Shown piece by piece: positions 14,801 to 25,712 of a stretch of 64,000 nt of DNA; the first letter of the stretch is position 1, and each line of letters starts with the position of its first letter. Source of the stretch: Edolisoma coerulescens (lineage: Eukaryota; Chordata; Aves; Passeriformes; Campephagidae); assembly GCA_013397115.1 (NCBI GenBank), contig VWZW01007171.1:1492661-1556660 (forward strand). The letters run 5' to 3'. A program made the translations under genes and the position numbers. The notes below the pieces were generated by a model. The model had not been told where the DNA came from. It was given only the letters and a program-made list of their open reading frames with translations, and did no database searches.

Positions 14801-17800
14801 CACATGAGGTTATTGGGATTTTCACAAGACTTAATTGGGTGGGGAAGGAAATGAGGGAAGACAGAAAAATCTAATTTCTAAAAAAAGACCTTCCAATATC
14901 TGAGAAGAAAAGCTCTTGATAATTATGTGATAAACATATTTATTTCTGAAAATATGCAAGAGCACAGAGAAGAAGTGCTTAGAAGCTTCTCTCTCCACTT
15001 CATCAAAGAAGTAAGATGCTTAAAATTCAGACAGCAGTGGTATTCCCACTATTATGTCATGAAAAACTCTTTTAATCCCATACAACACAGTAATCGTGTT
15101 CCCAAAGGAACTTGTTATTACCTATCAGAAGGAACCTTCTACCATTTTACTTTTTCTCTCAGGAAAGATTGTTCCAGTTCTTTCAGTGGCAGGGTCAATG
15201 CTGGTTATGGTTATGGTCAATGCTTGTGCTGGCTGGGAAATTATGACACTAGTTTGCTAAAAATTATGAACAACTGAACTATTGATACCAATACAGATGA
15301 ATAAAACTAAGAACTAAAACCTGTAATATAGTAATTCTTTCTAGTGGCTTTTCCTGAATAGCCATTAAGGCATGTGAATACATTTCACGGGCAACTCTGA
15401 CACCGTAGATAATTTTTCTTTGCAACCCTTACAGCTCATTTGCCTTTCAAAGAAAGTGGCAATGGACAAAGCCCTTCAATATAGCTGCAAACATTAAAAA
15501 TCCCTACTGCAGCACATTATTTCATTTCTCACCAATCTCCTTTAAGGAAAAACGCACAGCAGGTGGCTAGTAAAATTTGTAGCAAATCTGTAATGAGTCA
15601 GATCAAGCAGACCCGGCAAGCATACAGGAATATAATCAGAAATCACTGCAGTAAAGCTTACTTTATTCCCCAGAAACCTAAATCATTACATTAAAAGCTT
15701 TCAGTGTTTTGGTAAATATGAAAATAGCTATTTCAAAAGAATGAGAGTATTCTTTAATCCCTTCTAGTTGTTTTAAGAATCTGCACACCAGCGAAGCAAT
15801 AACAAAACCAAATGCACTCAAGACATTGCACTAATTATTTTTCACCCGATCATCTTTTACTTACTTGAGCATTTTTTCCCATATATCACTGTCATAAAAG
15901 GCGTGGTTCCAGCCCATTTTGACTGTTCCAACAATGACATTCTGCTTAAAAACATCTGATCCTAACTTATGGTACAGTTCTTCACAATCATCCAGGGGGA
16001 TATGGAACAACCCCAACATAAAAGCTAATATAGCTCCTGAAAAAAACAAACATTTTGCAATGTAAAATGTATCCTGGAGTAAGACTGCAAAAACGGATTA
16101 CCAGTTAACATAGTTCACAGGTTAGCGGAATATCTGTCTTAAAACAGGAAGATCAACTGACATTTATATCACTAAATTCCTGCTCAGAGATCACAAACCA
16201 TGTTTTAAAAGAACACATAAAAGGCAGAAAAAGTCTACTTTCAAAAACAGAAATATGAGAAGCTGAAAAATTGCATTATTTCATTTTGCAGATTACACCA
16301 AGTATATGGCAGAAAGCAAATGAAATCCACTACTTTACTTGGAAAGGGAAAAGAGTACAAGAAATCTATGCTGTGGTATTAAAAATTTATTTGGAGCATT
16401 ATTTGCTACCTTGCAAACTCTTAAGTCAGTAGAGAAATATTCTAGGAAAATTCTGTAAAAATAAAGGAGATTTCAGTAGTTTTGATTACATTTGGTGGAA
16501 ACCATTTATAATTAGTTTCATACATGCTGCCATCTAGTGTGTGCCTAACAAAAATTATGACCTACCCTTGTAGGAACAAAATAACAGCATTTAAAAAGCA
16601 TTGCTGCTAAATACCATTAAAAGGACTGTGGAAAAATACAGTTAACGCATTACTACAATTCTTAGATATATTAAACCGAAAGGGACACACCGAACCTTTA
16701 AATCTAGTTGTGCCATACTGTGAGAACGTGTAATTACGCTTTAGGAATAACTAGGACACATGATTTTTTCAATATGGAAATAAATGCCATAGGATTGAAT
16801 AAAATTAATTTTAAAAGGTGCCAATTCTTGAAATAGAGTAAGAATATAATGCATGTGCAGAAAAAACTGCATGCAGGAAGTTACAGATGGCTTTAAAGGA
16901 AACATGACTTCCAAGCCCTTTTTCACTCACAGTCCCCACCACTGTGATAGCTGAGCATCAGTGGATCGATGGTCTCAGTTTCTTAAAAGGTAGAACACAT
17001 GCTTAAGGCAACCTGGGCCTACTTGACACAAAGTTTCATCAAGAGAAACTTTCTCAGTTGCCAAATCACCAGACGCCTGTATTCAACACAGACTTAGCAC
17101 CTAGCAGTGGAGAAACACCATTTTCCTGGGTCATGCAAATCCTCTGCCACATTCTCTTCCTCTAAACTCTCCAGCACCACTTCTACAAGATCACACATTT
17201 GCTATTTTGGTGAGCAGATTCAAAGTATGCAGGGCCTATTACAGCATCATTGCAATGATCCTTCTCTGTGACTTGCCTGCATTTACACCCTCTGATCCCC
17301 AATGAAGAGAAGTACAGGGAAGATAACTACAAAGACAGTGATGCTGAATGCACAGCAAGGGTATTTCTAAACTTCAAAGGCAAAACAGATGAATAATAGT
17401 ACGAAATACAAAAAGCGCAGCAGAAAAAAGAAGTGCAGCGCACAAGAGGTATCCTTCCTATCATTTAATCCACCACTCTTGCAAAGCACAGTTCACTCAG
17501 CTGCAAGACTATTGGCATATGTACTGTCGATACAAGCAGAACTGCCACCAGTGCTGGCAGACATGCACAACCTCACCCAGCCATGTCTTTTCATTTATTA
17601 TTGCAAGCTGGACAACTGCAGACAAAAGCTTAATTGTGTAAAAAAAATTTAAAAGAATATGCTAAGTACTTACTAGCAGTCATAAATCCTAAAACTTGAG
17701 GAAGAATTAAAAACACAGTTAGTTCTAGTGACAGCAGTGAGAGGAAATTAAGAACGCCAGGCCTTTCTATCCAATGGAGGCCTCTCTATCCACCTTTATT

Positions 17801-20800
17801 ATCGCTGAAGATGACACTGGAGAAGTATTTTGCAGGGAAATCATCTTCCAAACAAACAACCACTTACTGCTAAATTAACTAACGAAGGATTTATTTGGAA
17901 GACTAATAAAAATGTAAAGCAGGGAACTATATTGTGCCTACAAACAAATTCTGTCTGGAAATCTAAACATTCTCCTCCACTATTTTGAGACTATTAAACA
18001 AATCTCTCGAAACACACTTTATCTACCCATGGTGATCTGTGTTTAATATTATTTCTGAATTAAACTGTAGAGAATATAAGTACAGCAAAAAATTTGAAGA
18101 ATGTGGGTTTCTAAAGGAAACTGAGCTAGTGAACTACAGCATACCTCCTGTGTTAAGAAACGTAATTCTGCTGCTACTGGTCTAACAATTTCTGAAGGAG
18201 ATTACTGTCTTTTAAGGAGAAACTTATGCTTTGGAATTTCCTGCTTTCTAGGGAGGAGTAACTTATCACTGAGTCACAAGAGTAATTAAGTCTGGGAGGG
18301 ACCCGTAGACATTATCTCGTCCAACCTCCTGTTCCAACAGGTATAATTAGAATAGGTTACTCAGGAGTTGTTCAGCCAAATTTTGAGTATCTCCATGGAT
18401 AGAGATTACATAGCCTGTGCAAGCAACTCCTTCCAGTGTCTGACCATCCCTGCAAGAAAAAGCATGATCCCATATCTAATTATAACTTCCCATACTGCAG
18501 CTTGTCTGTTGGCTTTTCTCCTATCACTATGCACCTTCAACATGATTCTAGATCCATCTCCTCTTTATTTTCCCATTAGCTGAACCAGGATAAAGGCCTA
18601 TCCCCAGCCTTCTCTTCTCAAGGCCAAATAAACCCAGTTTTTGCACTCTCTCCTTTACATGTCATGAGCTCCAGTCCCCTGATCGTCTACTTGGCTCTCT
18701 GCCAGACTCACCCAGTATGTACAAAAACACACCCAAAAGATTAAGGGTTTATAGAGGAGCCCATAACAAGACACTTGCGGCCAAACAGAGACCCTTAAAT
18801 TGTTGGGTACGTTCTTGTCCACGCAAGCCAATGTGGTCAGCTTTCTTTGCTCTAGAGTACATTGATGATTCATGTCCAACTTGCTCCAAACAAGACTAGG
18901 TCCTTTCCTGCAAAGCTGGTTTCTAACCCATCAGCCCACCTCAGATGGAGGGCTTTGTATTTGGCTTTACTGAACCTGCCAATCCATCTCTCCAGCCTGT
19001 ACAGACCAATATGAACAGAGGGCACCACAGCGCTGACCACTTCTTCTAATTTAGGTCATTCAAGATCTTGCTACAGGCACATTCTGTCCTTCTGGCAGGT
19101 AATTAATAAAGATGAAATGTTGCTGTTAAGTTAATAAAGGAAACACAACTGACCCAGTATCAATTCCTGAGGGATATTACCTTAGTAATCTGTAAAACTC
19201 CATAAATATCTAAGATAACCATTTCTGTGTGCAAATTGAAGATTTCACATAAATTCAAAAAATGACAAATCAGTTTACAGCTGAAAGTTCATCATGAACT
19301 GCCCGAAGTTCTTATTCAGAAGCAAAAAGAAAGACTCCAGAAATCACAACTGTATTTTCACAGCTTACACTCTAAGTCAGAAACTGCAAAATCTACATTT
19401 ATTCTCAGATGTTCTTTTACTATATGGGTAGCAAAACTCCACCTTGTGGCTTAATAATTACCTGTGCTTACGCCACAGATGTAGTCAAAAAGTTGATGAA
19501 CTGGCTTTCCAGTTAATTCTTCTAGTTTCCGTAGAGTCTGAAGTGCAACTAAACCCCTGAAACACAAAAATCCCCTTCACATACAATGGCAGTCTTATCT
19601 TACATAGCTCTAATCATTTTTCAGTCACCTTTGCTTCATTATAACTCATTATAATTGAATAACTACAACAGTAAGAATCCTGAATATTTCAGGAAATAAA
19701 AGAGCAGCAGAACACAGTTAAAATAGAATGATGAATAGTAAGTAAAAATGACATACTCAGGCATACCAAAAATAGTATTCAACAGCTACAGCCATATTGT
19801 TTTATAGCAAAGGCTTGGGGATGATCAACTTCTGTGGATGTAGACTCAGGATAGATTTTAGCTGCATCCCCACCACACAGCACTTAAATTTTGGTCTTAA
19901 CAAGGCTATATAATGCCCCCTGGGGCACAGTATTTTCCAGTGGGGGGTTTGGTTGGCCTCAATTCAATGTGTCTGAAATAATGGGAGAGATGCATTAGAG
20001 ACCATCAGATTTGTGCTTCTCTGCTATGAAACAGCATCTAGCATGCAGCAGTGTGAACTCTGTTGGGATAGAGCGAGATAACTGTGTATGGCAAAATGAG
20101 CACCAAAACAAACACCATTCAAGCAGAAATGCATACAAAAACAATACCCATCATTTAGATAGTCAAATGTAACAGAAATGTAACTCATAAATTGCCTCTT
20201 TGGGTATTTATCTATCAAAGAGAGAATGAAATTTTATTTCTCATTACAGTATGAAAAAGGCTAAGAGCACATAAAACCCCAGAAGTTTTACCTTGTTCCT
20301 CCTCCATCAATGGTGAGGACTCGAATTCCCCAACCTTTCACAGGGTCTGTATATCCAATCAGAGCTAAAGTTTCTCTAACAGCAGCCTGAAGACTTTCAT
20401 CATTAGCCTGTCTCAGTCGTAACAGGCATGGGATTAATTTTTCCTATTGATAAATACAAGGATATTTCATTCTAACCATATGTTTAAACCAAAAGAATCC
20501 ATTGTTAAATTTACTAGTGTGGCATTTAAGTACAGAAGTAATATATAAGTTAAACTTGGAAGAAAACATCTTTAAATCCATATTTACCCATGTCTTTCTC
20601 TAACAAGGGAAAGAACAGATGTCAATATTATGTTGTACACACCTCATTGCTATAGTAACCACCTAACAGAATTAAACAATCAAGATGATACATAAATCTT
20701 TTGAATAGCTAGGAAAGCTACATTCACCAGTTTAGTTTCATTGACTTAGTATCACACCAGCCAAGTGTAGACTCAAGTATGAAGCACCCAAGTATAGGTA

Positions 20801-23800
20801 AAACCCCAGATTTGCTAAGTAAGTATCACACTGCTTCAAAACAAGAAATGCCTTCTAAGTACACTAATATCAAAACAAAAATTAAAATGCTTCCTCACAC
20901 AAGAGTATTTTTTAAAGGTACAGTACCACAAAGATATACAGCATTACAATCAAAATGGGAGTAGTGAACACACTCTTTCATAATAAAGTGATTCACATAT
21001 ATTTATGTGAATGCCTGACCTGTACCCTGCCCAGATGATTCATCTGGCCTGCACTCCATTCCCAAAGGCTACTTTTCCAGAAATTCTACAATCTGTGTCA
21101 CACATTTGTCACATCTTGTGGAAAAAGGCACAAGGTTGACAAATGCTGTGATTTAGCTAGTACTTCTAGAATAGTCTACCACCCACCTCCTGCCCTGTCA
21201 ATGCAGGGAAGGAAACAAGTAGGACTAGATTACATGAATTTATTTGCTGGTTCTCTTGTCATCTCTCTTCGAAGAGAGCATGTAAACAAGCATAGAAAGT
21301 ACTGTGCATATACAGATCAACTGTACAGCACATTCCCATCTGGTCAACTGCCACAGAGGACACAGTGTACGACCTTTATCTACCACTGGAAAATGACCAT
21401 GCCGTATGTTTCTAAATTAAACATTGCAATCTTAAGAGCCTTTAGCTAAACTCCCAGTAGTTTGCATATGAATCTGCTTGAACCAGCTACAAAGTTATAA
21501 AAAGAGATACTCAAATCGTAAGCTTTACAAATAGGAAATATGACTAGTTCACAAAAGCACAAAATGAGGTTATATGTTATTTTATATCAATCATCTGTCA
21601 GATTTTTTTTTTTATTGAAGCATAAAAAGTATTTGCACCTTAATTGCAACTCCTCTGCTCTCTGGAAATTCTAGAAGATGATAGGTCAGTTCTTCAACCC
21701 TGTTGATGCAGACTCTTGGATTAGTGGATCTCCGTAGGGCTTGAACTAAAGCTCGAGTCCTGTTATCAATACTCACTCTTGCTATGATCTAAAGAAGACA
21801 AACATACAACATAAAACTACCCTAAGAAATGTGTTAAATTTGTCAAGATTAATTTAAACGCGTTATTTTAAGATTTCTCAGAAGTAATGAACAGCATGTA
21901 GTACTAGAGATATCCTACAGGTTCCAAGTAAGCACTGCTTAAACCATCTACAAAAACCTTTTGATTCTTTATTTACTAGAAAACTAAATAAAGGCAGCTC
22001 ACAGCAAGAATACACCAAACAAACATGTCAGTATGTAATCAGACGAATTTTCAGGGCAACTCTCTGGTATTTAAACCATTAACAAAACATGAACTGTAAA
22101 ATTACTGTAACTACAAAAAAAAGCACAACTAGATCTGTCTGTATTTATGGACTCTATGTATAAATGAACTAAATATATGCACCTACAGCACACACAGAGG
22201 TGTGTGTATACATATATATACACACACACTATATAAACTTACATAAATATATCTATACTTACATAAAACATTTAATACTTATACACCGATGTATCTATAC
22301 CTACTTTTAAGTACGTATATGTATTTGGAAGTTTACACACAGTATGTATATATGTAAAATCTATATAGTTTTACATATGTACTTATTTATCAAAGTACAC
22401 AGAATGAATCAGAGAAGAGTTTGGGTTGGAAGAGGCCTTAAAGATCATCTAGTTCCAACCTCCCTGCTGTGGGCAGGGACACCACACATATACTTACATG
22501 GAAGTAAAGGTACTTATATATAAGTATGTGTACATATGTATGTAAGCATATACACAGGTGTATACTTATTTGTGTGTGCGTATCTATGCTTACATACAGG
22601 TATATACACTAGCGCTGCATATATATACACTTGTATAAAATATACATAGAAATAATACATAAATTAACCCTAAACAAAGACTTGCCTTTTCTCTCTGAAG
22701 AGACAGGTGCTTTTCCCTCTCTTCTGCAGTCTTAGCCTCTTTTGCTCTGTCCTCATCACTCTTCTCAGACACTTCTTGCTCTTGCTGTTTACTCTTTTCT
22801 GCTGAAACAACTTTTGTGTCAGATCTTAACTTTGGAACCAACCCACCAATATAGCTGTCTACAAAAGCTTGTACGCTGTTACTGGGATATGAAAGAAAGT
22901 TTGCAATACTTTTTTTAGTGGAAACTGGGAGAGCAGTATTTGTCTTTTCAGTAGCCAGGGTCTCTGCTTCAGGAGCTAAAGTACCTGCTGAATCCACTCT
23001 CTTTTCTTCGCTTGTTACAGTATTTGCTGATGAATCAAGCTTACTCCTCTCTTCAGAGTCCTGTAATAAAGCATTCCTTTTTCTTTCTGGTTCCATAACA
23101 GAATTATTAAAGTAAGAGTTGATATGATCAGCTACAAAGTTGTAAGTCTCTCCAAAATTTGTAGAAAAGTAGCTTATATGAAAAAGGTGGTTTTTAGTAG
23201 ATGCTGAAACTTCTGGAGTATCCTGACAAGCGCTGCTTGAACTTACTAACACGGATTCCAAGTTTTCACTTGCACAAGTGGATTTCTTTGCAGCTGGGCC
23301 TCTGTTGCAATCATCCTGAGTTCTGACATCTGTGACTTGTTTATCATTTTCTAGATTTGCGTTGATGTTATTTGCATCTGCATTACTTTTATTTGCTTTA
23401 CCCAAAGTACCTGAGTGGGACTTTAATCGAGCTATCCGTGACACCAGTTCACTGTGAGTGCCAGACACTGCCTTTGAAACAGATTCTATAGTATTCTTAA
23501 TTCGTGACATGCGAATGCTCACCCTTGTAAGTCCTTTAGAAGATGAAGTTAAAAGTTTGGAAACTCGGTAGTATAAAAACTCATGGCTATACATGTACTT
23601 ACTATACCAAAATGTTCTGCTTCTGGCCCACTTACACCAAGGCTCGCTTGTATGAAAAACTCTCAGGTGTGCAGCATGATTTATCCTCCAGCAGGCTTTA
23701 GGTCTACAGAAACACAGGTATTTGTTTCTTTGCTTCCACCAAAGATTCTTTGGGTTAATCAGAAAGAACAAATATGCGTCCAATGATAAATGAACTGTCA

Positions 23801-23801
23801 T
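8616..23801 (-). CDS. PNPLA8: PNPLA8, calcium-independent phospholipase A2 gamma (5' seven coding exons; 3' end outside window)
   Basis: Patatin-like phospholipase of mitochondria and peroxisomes that hydrolyses fatty acids from membrane phospholipids without calcium. Seven exons were read on the minus strand: 23801-22686, 21788-21639, 20443-20292, 19556-19462, 16036-15865, 11095-11038 and 8810-8616. They sum to 1,938 bp (646 codons) with all phases matching, and the translation follows human PNPLA8 closely after residue 360. Visible motifs are the oxyanion/nucleotide loop DGGGTRG (about residues 468-474) and the lipase elbow GVSTG (501-505, nucleophile Ser503). The first 372 residues are divergent and basic at the start, as expected for the targeting and regulatory half; an internal Met98 (MSRIKNT) is kept. 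The start at 23,801 is bounded by an in-frame TAA six bases upstream, with G at -3. The exon starting with the catalytic Asp (DGG) is not found in 1-8,615, so about 150 C-terminal residues lie left of the window. Confidence 0.95.
8811..11037 (-). other. PNPLA8 intron between coding exons 6 and 7
   Basis: GT-AG intron, AT-rich, without recognised repeats or genes. A short CpG-bearing patch near 9,194-9,226 is unlike the surrounding sequence. Confidence 0.7.
11038..11095 (-). other. PNPLA8: PNPLA8 coding exon 6 (58 bp micro-like exon)
   Basis: A short 58-bp exon with acceptor TTTTTGTAG and donor AAG|GTAAGT. It completes the split Lys and encodes EKMGSNLMIETARKSKCPK, matching human KDRMGSALMIETARNPTCPK. 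Confidence 0.94.
11096..15864 (-). other. PNPLA8 intron between coding exons 5 and 6
   Basis: GT-AG intron of about 4.8 kb. The open frames within it (for example 14,927-15,277 on the plus strand) resemble nothing I know and have ordinary intronic composition. I see no repeat family that I can name. Confidence 0.7.
15865..16036 (-). other. PNPLA8: PNPLA8 coding exon 5
   Basis: A 172-bp exon that completes the split Gly of GVSTG and continues with AILAFMLGLFHIPLDDCEEL, ending at DIWEKML plus two bases of a Lys codon. The acceptor is TTTTTTCAG and the donor CAA|GTAAGT. It is nearly identical to the human protein in this stretch. Confidence 0.96.
16037..19461 (-). other. PNPLA8 intron between coding exons 4 and 5
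   Basis: GT-AG intron of about 3.4 kb. Its central third is an old CR1 LINE fragment (18,290-19,190). The rest is unassigned AT-rich DNA. Confidence 0.7.
18290..19190 (-). mobile_element. CR1 LINE fragment, old, about 0.9 kb
   Basis: The plus-strand text follows the CR1 reverse complement: GGGAGGGACC, CGTCCAACCTCCTGTTCC, CTCCATGGATAGAGATTAC, CTTCCAGTGTCTGACCATCC and GCCTTCTCTTCTCAAGGC. After 18,740 it continues into more internal CR1-like text (AACCCATCAGCCCACC, CTGACCCAGTATCAATTCC). Divergence is high. Orientation is the same as PNPLA8. Confidence 0.75.
19462..19556 (-). other. PNPLA8: PNPLA8 coding exon 4 (GVSTG lipase motif)
   Basis: A 95-bp exon with acceptor TTTCAG and donor ACAG|GTAATT. 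Joined to exon 3 it gives RGLVALQTLRKLEELTGKPV and then QLFDYICGVSTG. The Ser in GVSTG is the catalytic nucleophile. The second Gly of the motif is split across the next intron. Confidence 0.95.
19557..20291 (-). other. PNPLA8 intron between coding exons 3 and 4
   Basis: A 735-bp GT-AG intron with nothing recognised inside. Confidence 0.75.
20292..20443 (-). other. PNPLA8: PNPLA8 coding exon 3 (glycine-rich loop)
   Basis: A 152-bp exon from EKLIPCLLRLRQ to IDGGGTR, where the last Arg codon is split after two bases. The acceptor is ATAG and the donor AAG|GTAAAAC. It carries the start of the patatin domain, including the DGGGTR part of the oxyanion loop that follows the conserved GIRVLTID strand. 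Confidence 0.95.
20444..21638 (-). other. PNPLA8 intron between coding exons 2 and 3
   Basis: A 1,195-bp GT-AG intron with a poly-T run next to the donor side (about 21,603-21,614) and no recognised element. Confidence 0.75.
21639..21788 (-). other. PNPLA8: PNPLA8 coding exon 2
   Basis: A 150-bp exon in phase 0 at both ends, encoding 50 residues from IIARVSIDNRTRALVQ to FPESRGVAIK. It has an AG acceptor at 21,790-21,789 and donor AAG|GTGCAA. The sequence matches human PNPLA8 across its whole length. It forms the helical region before the patatin domain. Confidence 0.95.
22190..22660. repeat. degenerate TA/TG/CA microsatellite region
   Basis: Long stretches of alternating TATA, TGTG and ACAC with TACATA-like words fill the interval, on both sides of a CR1 fragment. 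It lies inside the GC-AG intron of PNPLA8. Confidence 0.8.
22404..22489 (-). mobile_element. CR1 LINE 3'-end fragment
   Basis: Reading on the plus strand, the segment has the typical order GGGTTGGAAGAGGCC, then ATCATCTAGTTCCAACCTCC, then GTGGGCAGGGACACCAC. This is the reverse complement of the CR1 3' end. The copy is only about 85 bp and is embedded in microsatellite sequence. Confidence 0.85.
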
Positions 23802-23892
23802 TACTTATAAATAATTACACCTTTTCTATGTAGCTTTCTACTTCATTCCAAAAAATATATGCCAATAAATAAGTCCCGTAATGTAGTGTTGT
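22686..23892 (-). other. PNPLA8: PNPLA8 first coding exon with 91-nt 5' UTR
   Basis: The acceptor is a strong pyrimidine tract ending in CAG (AG at 23,894-23,893), so the exon should begin at 23,892. Bases 23,892-23,802 are then 5' UTR and 23,801-22,686 encode 372 residues. The exon ends after ...LSLQREK, which matches the human protein at the start of the well-conserved central region. The donor reads AAG|GCAAGT, a GC rather than GT. The exon holds the poorly conserved N-terminal half of the enzyme, rich in Ser, Lys and Glu. Confidence 0.9.
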
Positions 23893-24585
23893 CTGAAAAA
23901 GAAAAGAAAAAAAACAAAACAAAAACCAACAATGGAAACCCCAAACCAGAAACAAGTGAAACTAAAATCAGAGTTGTTTAAAACAGATGAAGCTTATGTA
24001 TCCTTTTGGTAAAGACAGATAAACATTCAAATCAAATCATCTCATGGGAATATCTACTGCTCAGGACATGTAGTAGCATCATCCCAACATTTCAACACGC
24101 TACTCCCTAAAGGCCAGTTTAAGCTCATCTTGAGCAATATGTGACACTTCTCAAAAGCACTTAGTGGCATATAGTAAATTGACTGCTGTTTCTTCAGCAA
24201 ATTATCTTGTGCAGACACAACGTTTCAAATGCCATTATATTACCACTCCTTTGCAGAATTCCTCTCAGGGGAGAAGTGACACCAAAACTTTGAGCAAAGT
24301 TCAACGAAAAGTACCCATCCTAAGAGCCAAGTGCAGGACATAATCCTTACTCTGCAAAGAAAGATGCAACTGGTGGAGCAGCGTTTTACACAGCACACCA
24401 GAGATGTGCTGATACCGCAGGCACAAACCCATTATTTGCTAAAAAAGCAAGCACAGGCTTCTCCAGTGCCTGTGACAAATGCCGAGAAGGGCTGCCAGGC
24501 AGGCACGCAGGCCAACTCCTGCGCAGGCCGACTCCACAGTGACAGCAGAGGTGACACCACCGCTGGCAGCGCCATCGTTACTTAC
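23893..24585 (-). other. PNPLA8 5' UTR intron (proposed)
   Basis: Sequence between the proposed non-coding exon 1 and the coding exon. It has a strong acceptor tract at its end (23,894-23,918). Its left part is AT-rich and its right part merges into the CpG island. No other gene is seen. Confidence 0.4.
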
Positions 24586-25145
24586 AGTCTCCTCTGTCTG
24601 CACCGTGCCTGTCCCGCTGGGTGACCGCCGCGCAGCCGGGCTGCGGGCCCCACGGCCGGGCTGGGCTATATAGGCACGGGGGCGCCTCCGGCCCCGGGGG
24701 CAGGCGCGGGCTCTGTTCCTGCCTTGCGCCATTTCCCAGAAACGCTGCCGAGAGCGGCCGCGTAAACAAGCACCGAGTCCCGGCCCCGCTGTCCCCGACC
24801 CACCTCCCGTTACGTGAGCGAGCCCCGCGTGCCCCGCACGCGCTCATCGTGTCCCCCCCGTCCTCATATTCCCCCACGACCCGGTGGCGACGCGGCCCAT
24901 TCTGGCGGCGGTACCTGCTGGACAGTCGCTCCCGCCTCCCCCCTCTCCCCAGGCAGCCGCCGAGCGCCAGGCAGGGGCCGCACCCTCACGAGCGGTGCCG
25001 CCCCGGCGGAGGGGACGGGAGGCGGTGGGACCCGGCACGACAACACGCGCGGCCGCGGCACTGCGCCTGCGTAAGCCCCGCGCGCCGGAAACAGCTGGGG
25101 CGCGCGCCAGCACCCCACGGGCCGCCGCCGGAGGCGGATCGGGGA
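24480..25145. promoter_or_regulatory. CpG island, probable PNPLA8 promoter
   Basis: About 660 bases of GC-rich, CpG-dense sequence stand alone in an otherwise AT-rich window. They lie 600-1,250 bases upstream of the first PNPLA8 splice acceptor. Several long open frames here, on both strands, are by-products of GC content. A TATATA lies at 24,667-24,672. No plus-strand gene is seen starting here, although bidirectional transcription is possible. The right edge is cut by a single N at 25,146. Confidence 0.8.
24586..24640 (-). other. PNPLA8: candidate PNPLA8 non-coding first exon
   Basis: On the minus strand a near-ideal donor AGACT|GTAAGTAA ends an exon at 24,586. A TATATA stands at 24,672-24,667, so transcription starting about 30 bases later would give a short exon of roughly 55 nt. 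The right end is an estimate. Other donors in the island, such as CAG|GTACCG near 24,914, are possible alternatives. Confidence 0.35.
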
Positions 25146-25162
25146 NTTGGGATGGGCGGTGA

Positions 25163-25712
25163 AGATTATCCGGTCCCAACTTCCCTCCCACCGGACCAGG
25201 CTGCTGAAAGCCCCATCCAGCCTGGCTTTAGGCACTGCCAGGGTCAGGGCATCCGCATCCCTGGGCAACCTGTTCTGGTGCCTTACCACCCTCACAATAA
25301 AGAATTTCTTCCTGATAGCTAACCTAAATTTCCCGTCGTTCAAATGGTACCCATTATTCACTGTCCTGTCACTACAGTTCCTGTCCTCTCTGGCTTCTAT
25401 GTAGGTCCTTTTCAGGTACTGGAAGGTGCCTTGAAGTCTCCACACAACCTTCTCCATGCTGAACGGCCCCCGCTTTCCCAGCCTGCCTTTGTAGGGGAGG
25501 TGCTGCAGTTCTCTTACCAGCTTCATGGCCCTCCTCCGAGCTTGCTCCAAGAGGTCTCTGTCCTTCTTATGTTGAGGACCCCATAGCTGGATGTGGCACT
25601 GCAGGAGGGGTCTCACCAGAGCAGAGTAGAGGGGCAGAATCCCCTCCCTCGCACTGCTGCCTACACTGCTTTTGGTGCAGCCCAGAACATGTTTGGCTTT
25701 CAGGTCGGGCAC
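25163..25712 (-). mobile_element. CR1 LINE 3' fragment with readable reverse-transcriptase tail
   Basis: About 550 bp of CR1 in minus orientation directly right of the CpG island. On the minus strand one frame stays open across the fragment. It reads ILPLYSALVRPLLQCHIQLW, then GPQHKKDRDLLEQARRRAMK, then SDRTVNNG, FRLAIRKKFF and HQNRLPRD, the C-terminal part of CR1 ORF2. The element is heavily 5' truncated, so it is not an active LINE. The open frame running on into the CpG island is accidental. Confidence 0.92.

Larger units (their letters stand above)
21789..22685 (-). other. PNPLA8 GC-AG intron between coding exons 1 and 2
   Basis: The intron starts GCAAGT at 22,685 and ends in AG at 21,789. 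Only this GC donor joins the conserved LSLQREK to IIARVSID in frame. The nearest GT, four bases further in, would add four bases and shift the frame. The intron holds a TA/TG-rich microsatellite and a small CR1 fragment. Confidence 0.85.

Noticed and set aside
14927..15277. A 116-codon plus-strand frame
   Set aside because: Lies in a PNPLA8 intron, antisense, with no recognisable protein features.
22190..22660. A CRISPR-like or satellite array
   Set aside because: Alternating dinucleotides without regular spacers. It is an ordinary degenerate microsatellite with a CR1 fragment.
22590..22685. PNPLA8 exon 1 reading on past 22,686 as a C-terminal extension
   Set aside because: The extra 31 codons are microsatellite-derived. 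The GC donor joins in frame to the conserved next exon.
24621..25322. A 233-codon plus-strand frame in the CpG island
   Set aside because: Pro/Arg/Gly-rich by composition only, runs through an N into antisense CR1, and is matched by equally long frames in other phases.
24864..25712. A 282-codon minus-strand frame as a novel gene
   Set aside because: Its first two thirds are the CR1 ORF2 C terminus, and the remainder is chance reading through the GC-rich CpG island and an N.
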